From Omphiscola glabra (Eukaryota; Mollusca; Gastropoda; Lymnaeidae), in NCBI GenBank assembly GCA_964017045.1, contig OZ024806.1, forward strand, positions 2,627,992-2,691,991: 64,000 nt of DNA, read 5' to 3'. The notes under the pieces are model-generated. The model made no database searches. It was given only the letters and a program-made list of their open reading frames with translations, and was not told the DNA's origin. Shown piece after piece: positions 56,981 through 64,000 of the stretch. Position numbers and translations under genes: made by a program. Position 1 is the stretch's first letter. Each line of letters starts with the position of its first letter.

Positions 56981-58472
56981 TCATATCATATCATATATAT
57001 AAAAGTGAAAATTTGTTTGTGGGTTTGTCTGTTTCACAAAGGCTTTTAAACGGATTGATGGATCTTGACCAAACTTGGCACATGTATCCATCATTATCCA
57101 GAAGGAACTCTTAAGGCATTGAGAACTTTTAATAACTTTTCGTGTGGGGCCGGGGGCCCCGAATTCGTTTTTTTCTTATATGAGCTATATAAAAAAATTA
57201 CAAACAAATACTCCTATGTGAATGGATGGATATCGATCAAACTTAGTACACGTACACTTGATTATCCATATTCAAATACCGAAGGGTACTGAACTCATAA
57301 TATCCATTCTTCTGGGGCCGGGGGCCCCATTTCATTTTTCCTTATATAAGCTATATAAATATCGATAGGCTTAATACTTACTACATGAGTTGATGGATCT
57401 TGACCGAAATTAGTTCACATACACTTGATTATCCATACTCAAATACCAAAAGGTACCGAACTCATAATATCCATTCCTGGGGGGCCGGGGGCCCCATTTC
57501 ATTTTTCCTTATATAAGCTATATAAATATTAATAGGCTCTGAAAACACTTTAGGTTCTATGTGAATTGATGGATATAGGCCTAGGGTGGTAGCAATGCAC
57601 TTCACTGTCCGTACTGAAACATCGGTGGATTTAAAACTAATAATATCCAATCTAGAATTTTCCAGAAAGTTCAATAACTTTAAAATGCTATATCTATGGG
57701 ATTATTCAATAGATTTTAATGGGACAAATTAAAAATCTTAACTTCATAACTTACATGAATGATTTTCATAGGGCCCCATCTCAGGCACATATAATTCGGT
57801 ACAATACTGGAATGGGCCCCCGGGGCCCATCTTTTAACTTAAATGTACTATAGTTGTAAAAATGAATTTAGTTGTATAATTTTTCGTATTCGAAGAATAA
57901 TTACTTAGAAAAGACAGTTTTTACACAGTTCCAGGAGAATAAAACATTTAATCTAGAATGTTCCAGAAAGTTCTATAGTTCAATAGGCTTAATACTCCTA
58001 CATGGATGGATAGATCTTGACCAAATTAGGCACATATATCCATCATTATTCGGAAAAAACGCTGAAGGGGTTATGAACTTTTTATGACACTCCGTTTGGG
58101 GCCGGGGGCCCAAACTGTCGTTTTTTCCTATATGAGCTATATAAAAAAAATTAACAACAAATACTCCTTCATGAAAAGATGGATCTTGAGCAAACTTAGT
58201 ACACATACACTTGATTATCCATATTCAAATATCGAAGGGTACTGAACTTATAATATCCATTTCTCTGGGGCCGGGGGCCCCGTTTCATTTTTCCTTATAT
58301 GAGCTATATAAATATCAATAGGCTGAGGCAACACTACAGTTTATATGTGAATAGCTTGATATAGGCCTAGATGGAACGGGATCCCATAGAGAACAGTATA
58401 CTAACGGGATCTGAAGGTCACCGGGATAGGGGTCCTAATGCAATCCCGGGCCACGCCGGGTATATCGGCTAG
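56981..58472 (+). mobile_element. Helitron-like unit 6
   Basis: Starts TCATATCATATC and ends with the GCCACG-loop hairpin and CTAG at 58469-58472. Confidence 0.55.
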
Positions 58473-60122
58473 TATATATATAAAAGTGAAAATCTGTTTG
58501 TTTGTTTGTCTGTTCCACAAAGGCTTTTACACGGATTGATGGATCTTGACCAAACTTGGAACATATATCCATCATTATCCAGAAGGAACTCTTAAGGGGT
58601 TGAGAACTTTTAATAACATTTCGTTTGGGGCCGGGGGCCCCGAATTCGTTTTTTTCTTATATGAGCTATATAAAAAAATTACAAACAAATGCTCCTACGT
58701 GAATGGATAGACATCGATCAAACTTATTACACGTACACTTGATTATCCATACTCAAATACTAATGGGTACTGAACTCATAATATCCATTCTCCTGGAGCC
58801 GGGGGCCCCATTTCATTTTTCCTTATATAAGCTATATAAAAAATGTTCAAACAAATACTCCTACGTAAATGGATGGATATCGATCAAACTTAGTACACGT
58901 ACACTTGATTATCCATATTCAAATACCTAAGGGTACTGAACTCATAATATTCATTCTTCTGGGGCCGGGGGCCCCATTTCGTTTTTCCTTATATGAGCTA
59001 TATAAATATAGATGGGCTTAATACTCCTATATGAATGGATGGATCTTGACCAAACTTAGTACACGTACACTTGATTATCCATACTCAAATACAAAAGGGT
59101 ACCGAACTCATAATATCCATTCCTGGGGGGCCGGGGGCCCCATTTTATTTTTCCTTATATAAGCTATATAAATATTAATAGGCTCTGAAAACACTTTAGG
59201 TTCTATGTGATTTGATGGATATAGACCTAGAGTGGTAGCAATGCACTTCACTGTCCGTACTGAAACATCGATGGATTTAAAACTAATAATATCCAATCTA
59301 GAATTTTCTAGAAAGTTCGATAACTTTAAAACGCTATATCTGCGGCATTATTCAATAGATTTTAATGGGACAAATTTAAAATTTTAACTTCATAACTTAC
59401 CCGAATGATTTTTAGAGGGCCCCATCTCAGGCTAAACTAATTCGGTACAATTATGGAATGGGCCCCCGGGGCCCCTCTTTTAACTTAAATTTACTATAGT
59501 TATAGAAATGCATTTAGCTGTATAATTTTTCGTATTTGAAGAATAATTACTTAGACAAGACAGTTTTTACACAGTTCGAGGAGGATAATACATTTAATCT
59601 AGAATGTTCCAGAAAGTTCTATATGTCAATAGCCTTAGCCTTAAGACTCCTACATGGATGGATGGATCGTGACCAAATTTGGCACATATATCCATCATTA
59701 TGCATAATGATCTCTTAAGGGGTTATGAACTTTTTATGACATTCCGTTTGGGGCGGGGGGCCCCAAATTCGTTTTTTCCTTATATGAGCTATATAAAAAA
59801 TGTTCAAACAAATACTCCTACGTGAATGGATGGATATCGATAAAACTTAGTACACGTACACTTGATTATCCATATTCAAATATCGAAGGGTACTGAACTT
59901 ATAATATCCATTTCTCTGGGGCCGGGGGCCCCGTTTCATTTTTCATTATATGAGCTATATAAATATCAATAGGCTTAGACAACACTACAGTTTATATGTG
60001 AATAGATCGATATAGGTCAAGATGGAACGGGATTCCATAGAGAACAGTATACTAACGGGATCTGTAGGTCACCGGGATCGGGGTCCTAATGCAATCCCGG
60101 GCCACGCCGGGTATATCGGCTA
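58473..60122 (+). mobile_element. Helitron-like unit 7
   Basis: Abuts unit 6. Ends GGCTA before the TCATATC start of unit 8. Confidence 0.55.
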
Positions 60123-61569
60123 TCATATCATATCATATCATATCATATATATATATAAAAGTGAAAATTTGTTTGTGGGTTTGTTCCACAAAGGCTTTTA
60201 CACCGATTGATGGATCTTGACCAAACTTGGCACATATATCCATCATTATCCAGAAGGAACTCTTAAGGGGTTGAGAACTTTTAATAACATTTCGTGTGGG
60301 GCCGGGGGCCCCGAATTCGTTTTTTTCTTATATGAGCTATATAAATATCAATAGGATTAATACTCCTACATTAATGGATGGATCCTGACCAAACTTAGTT
60401 CACATACACTTGATTATCCATACTCAAATACTAAAGGGTACTGAACTCATAATATCCATTCTCCTGGGGCCGGGGGCCCCATTTCATTTTTCCTTATATG
60501 AGCTATATAAATATCAATTGTCAATAGGCTTAGACAACACTAGATTCTATGTGAATTGATGGATATATGCCTAATGTGGTAGCAATACAATGTCCGTACT
60601 GAAATATCAGTGGATTTAAAACTAAGAATATCCAATCTAGAATTTTCCAGAAAGTTCGATAACTTTAAAGCGTTATATCTATGGCATTATTCAATAGATT
60701 TTAATGGGACAAATTTTATATCTTAACTTCATAACTTACCAGAATGATTTTTATAGGGCCCCATCTCAGGCACATATAATTCGGTACAACCCGGGGCCCA
60801 TCTTTTAACTTAAATGTAATATAGTTGTAAAAATGCATTTAGTCGTATAATTTTTCGTATTCGAAGAATAATTACTTAGAAAAGACAGTTTTTACACAGT
60901 TCCAGGAGGATAAAACATTTAATCTAGAATGTTCCAGAAAGTTCTATAAGTCAATAGGCTTAATACTCCTAGATTAATGGATGGATCTTGACCAAATTTG
61001 GCAGATATATCCATCATTATCCGGAAGGGAACCTTAATGGGTTATGAACTTTTTATGACATGCCGTTTGGGGCCGGGGGCCCCGAATTCGTTTTTTTTTA
61101 TGAGCTATACAATTAAAATGACTGACAAATACTCCTGCATGAATATATGGATTTTGACCAAACTTAGTACACACATATTTGATTATCCATACTCAAATAC
61201 CGAAGTGTACTGAACTCATAATATTCATTCCTCTGGGGCCGGGGGCCCTATTTCATTTTTCATTATATAAGCTGTATATAAATATCAATAGGCTTAGGCC
61301 GGGACCAAACCGGTATCGGGATCCGACAGCTATCGTCATCCCACTGGTATCGAGCTTTCACCGGGATCGAAATACCGACGGGATTGGGATGATACCGGAA
61401 TCGGGATCCAGAGGGATGAGAATCCCACCGGGAAACTGTATACTAACGGGAGTGGGATACCGACGGGATTGGGAGCCCACCGGGATCGGAAAAATTATAA
61501 GGCTGTAGACTTTTAAAGTTCCTTCGTTCCGAATGCTCTCCCGGCAAATTTGCCGGGTATATCGGCTAG
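60123..61569 (+). mobile_element. Helitron-like unit 8
   Basis: Starts TCATATC repeats. Ends with the 18-bp palindrome CCCGGCAAATTTGCCGGG (61540-61557), TATATCGG and CTAG at 61566-61569, like unit 1. Confidence 0.55.
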
Positions 61570-61847
61570 TATTAGCTATATATCAGTATCAATAGGCCCA
61601 CCGTATCGGGATCAAACAGCTATCGTTATCCCACTGGTATCGATATACCACCAGGATTGGAATATCGACGGTATTGGAATCATATTGGAATTGGGATCCA
61701 GAGGGATCAGATTCTCACATGGAAACAATATACTAACTGGAGCGGGATTGGAAGCCCACCTGGATCGGAATAATTATAATGCTGTAGACTGTTGAAGTTC
61801 GATCGTTCAGAATGCTATCCTGGCAGATTGCCGGGCATATCCGCTAG
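61570..61847 (+). mobile_element. Helitron-like unit 9 (3' end only)
   Basis: Short copy of the 3' portion with GGGATC-rich repeats, an imperfect hairpin (CTGGCAGATTGCCGGG) and CTAG at 61844-61847. It is the right end of the array. Confidence 0.5.
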
Positions 61848-62522
61848 TATCGAATAAATGTTAGAGGCATTTGCAATTAACATGTCATATTTATATTATA
61901 TTATAATGACATTACACATGTTTAAAACGACAAATATATATATTTCATACAAATATGATTTTGTATCTTGATTTTGGCTGAATCCAGAAAAATCAGATCG
62001 CTTCCGGCTTTAGGACTAAGGGGTTGTTCATTAATTATGTCAACAATTATTAAGCAATTTTTGACTCCCCTCCCTTGTCAACAACTGTCAAACTTTCAAA
62101 GACCCCCCCCCCCCCCCAATTTAATTATGTCATCATTTTCTAAACCCCCACCCCCTGCTAAAAGAAGAAATAATATTATAAATAAATTTATAAATACATT
62201 TTATTTTCTGCTGATCTATTTTAAGGACACAGAATTGTAGGAAAAACATTTCATTACATCTTTAGTTTGTTAATCAACAAATTAAAAAGTTTGTACACTT
62301 AAATTTTTAAATGCAGAAAGGTTGTTAAAGACTAAAATATCATTGTTTGTGGTATAAATATGATAATATTATCAGTAAAGCTGACAATTATAATTATATA
62401 ATAGTTTCTAGCGGCTATCACCTTCTCAAGGAGTAGCCAGGTTTGCTCTATCGTAACAATGGGCATCAGGGACATCGTTTGGGTATTAGCCCCCACCCAG
62501 GTTTTATTTAAATTGCTATGTA

Positions 62523-62613
62523 CAGTGGCGCCTCCAGTAATAAACAACTTAACAAGCCGACCAAGTTTTTGGTGTGACCCCCCCCCCCTAAAAAACATGA
62601 AATGACGCCCCTG
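62523..62613. mobile_element. Short MITE nested in the 62.0-63.4 kb element
   Basis: Starts CAGTGGCGCCTCCAG and ends GACGCCCCTG. It contains a poly-C run. A segment before it resembles 33150-33200. Confidence 0.45.
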
Positions 62614-62637
62614 ATGGGCATAGTCTATAGTAGCTGA

Positions 62638-62929
62638 TTAATCATTTTCATCTTGCGGCACTAATATATCAGACAAGTCAACATCATCCTCATCTAGTCA
62701 TTCAGCACTTAAAATAGAAGCAATGTCTGTGTTAGCAATAATTGCCATAAGCTCTCAATATCTCTTTGCAGTTACTAGCATTGGTCGAATCATTTTTGTT
62801 GAGGACCAGGTGCTAATTTCTTATGCTCAAGAAGGCATTGTCGGTGCTGTTGAACATGCTTTTTTAACATGCTTGTGATGCACAATATATGTTACAGATT
62901 TTGCAAATCCGTTCAAGTGGCAATGTTAC
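62638..62929 (-). pseudogene. C2H2 zinc-finger-like coding remnant
   Basis: The minus strand reads VTLPLERICKICNIYCAS then QACLKKHVQQHRQC, which contains C-x2-C-x12-H-x3-H, the C2H2 zinc-finger spacing. A stop follows at 62790-62792. In another frame an acidic tail LDEDDVDLSDILVPQDEND and a stop are found at about 62638-62695. It is probably the 3' end of a protein once encoded by the surrounding element; frameshifts and stops show decay. Confidence 0.45.
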
Positions 62930-63374
62930 TCACTTACATTCACCTAATTCTCAAAATATTGCACTCCTACTCTATCAATATCATTTATCTTGACTGCACA
63001 TGACACTTGTCCTTGTCCATACCTGCAACAGAATCTACAGGTGAAAAGGGGCCAACTTTTGACTTCTCTTGCACTAACAAAGTGTGCTAACATTCTGACC
63101 AGTCATCTGCAGGCACACATTAAATACATCTTATATTGTTAAAAGGCTAAAAATTATATGACTATTTACAGTAATTTACACTCATTTACACTTATAAACG
63201 TTTTAAAATAATGTGATAGTAATAACCAGTCAATTTTTAAGATTAAAATTTTAATAGAGAAAAGATTATTGTTGACATCAACTAATCTACCCCACCCCTC
63301 CCCCTTGTCAACAACTGTCAAATATTTCCACCCCCACCCCTATTTAGTTGACATAATTAATGGAGCCCCCCTAC

Positions 63375-64000
63375 GATTAACTTGTAGTGTCTGTTCTTAT
63401 CTCGCCGGGCTCCCAAAACTCGTAGTAGAAACGTGATATCTTGCTTGGTTTTTCAGCCTTGGTCGGGGCGATCGGTTATAAGAACAAATGAGAGCTCCAA
63501 TGCCAAGAGACTTGCAAAGGCAAAGAGGGACTATATTACAGTCCTTTTGTGGGAACCCTTAAAAACGGAGGGGAAAGATGTGGAGGGGGCACACACTTGT
63601 GGCGATGGTTGATGTGTAATTTAAAATTAAAGGTATAAAAGTCTCTAGTCTAATGTCTTTTAAAAATGTGTAATGTCACTGTGTAATGGTTTAGTGGGGT
63701 TTGGGGCAGGCAAAATAGTGATGGCTTGTGCTCAGTCCAGTCTCTCCAGGGCTGTTTTACCTTTAAAAAAAACCATAAGGTCAATTAACAAAATGAAAAT
63801 AATTGTACAGCTTAAAATCAGGCATTTAAAGTACAATTGAAGAGCTGATTTTCAAAATGCTGTATATCCATTTTGGGGGTTTTGAGATTATTCAACTTTT
63901 TACAAAAAATTAGTAACGCGTTTAGAGAATTAAATCATTTTTAGACAGGAATAAAATAGGATTATAATGTGTTTAGTATATAAAATTTACCATGTCTTAA
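63375..64000. other. No gene assigned at the right edge
   Basis: Unique sequence of more balanced composition around 63400-63620. It could belong to a gene outside the window, but no frame or RNA was recognised. Confidence 0.3.

Larger units (their letters stand above)
49002..61847 (+). mobile_element. Head-to-tail array of Helitron-like units
   Basis: About ten related units of up to about 1.9 kb follow each other in one orientation. Typical units start (TC)ATATATATAAAAGTGAAAAT and end in a GC hairpin, an 8-base spacer and CTAG (CTA at two junctions). A 5'-TC, a 3' hairpin just before CTRR and lack of terminal inverted repeats or target duplications are Helitron features. No Rep/helicase frame is seen, so the units are non-autonomous. 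Within units, roughly 180-bp modules repeat, each with a GGGGCCGGGGGCCCC palindrome. The helentron subgroup is possible. All short frames in the region are shared repeat artefacts. Confidence 0.6.
62017..63374. mobile_element. Terminal-inverted-repeat element with decayed coding remnant
   Basis: Left end AAGGGGTTGTTCATTAATTA and right end inverse GTAGGGGGGCTCCATTAATT, both continuing TATGTCAAC. CCTTGTCAACAACTGTCAAA follows inside on both sides. About 1.36 kb. It contains a nested MITE (62523-62613) and a zinc-finger-like remnant (62638-62929). Confidence 0.6.

Noticed and set aside
49045..61795. Many 60-90-codon frames on both strands with recurring peptides
   Set aside because: They repeat with the Helitron-like units, are broken differently in each, and show no Rep, helicase or other domain.

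Overview
The window looks like nuclear DNA of a metazoan, most plausibly a mollusc (gastropod). That guess rests on intron-rich genes with GT-AG junctions, a secreted multi-Kunitz gene, a mitochondrial complex I gene with 13 coding exons, many short MITEs whose ends resemble GGCGTAGCTAGG, and an extreme load of minisatellites. The species cannot be fixed from sequence alone. There are no bacterial operons, rRNA genes or CRISPR arrays.

Layout. (1) Positions 1-32 kb are dominated by more than twenty unrelated tandem arrays with unit lengths from 14 to 65 bp. MITEs and hAT-type elements lie between them. One structure (10.4-13.4 kb) is an inverted pair of minisatellite arrays around a loop that holds a hAT element. 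(2) Embedded here at 26.2-30.8 kb on the plus strand is a gene for a secreted protein with six Kunitz/BPTI domains. A short signal-peptide exon is separated by a 3.2-kb satellite-filled intron from one large exon that carries all six domains. (3) At 34.8-44.1 kb on the minus strand lies a complete NDUFV1 gene (51-kDa flavoprotein of NADH:ubiquinone oxidoreductase, 13 coding exons, 471 residues). Its introns contain several tandem arrays and MITEs. (4) Positions 44.7-48.7 kb hold transposon wreckage: a LINE reverse-transcriptase 3' end split by a 2.03-kb terminal-inverted-repeat element, a MITE, and a frameshifted ISXO2/Merlin-like transposase. The 2.03-kb element has a 4-bp target duplication and carries an unidentified coding exon. 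(5) Positions 49.0-61.85 kb are a head-to-tail array of about ten Helitron-like units, each ending in a hairpin followed by CTAG (or CTA). (6) Positions 62.0-63.4 kb hold another inverted-repeat element with a decayed zinc-finger coding remnant.

Only two host genes are well supported, NDUFV1 and the Kunitz gene. They are unrelated in function and read in opposite directions, with their 3' ends facing each other about 4 kb apart. Most long ORFs in the window are artefacts of stop-free tandem repeats. NDUFV1 works in the mitochondrial matrix as the NADH-oxidising, FMN-binding subunit of complex I. The Kunitz protein is predicted to be secreted and to inhibit serine proteases.
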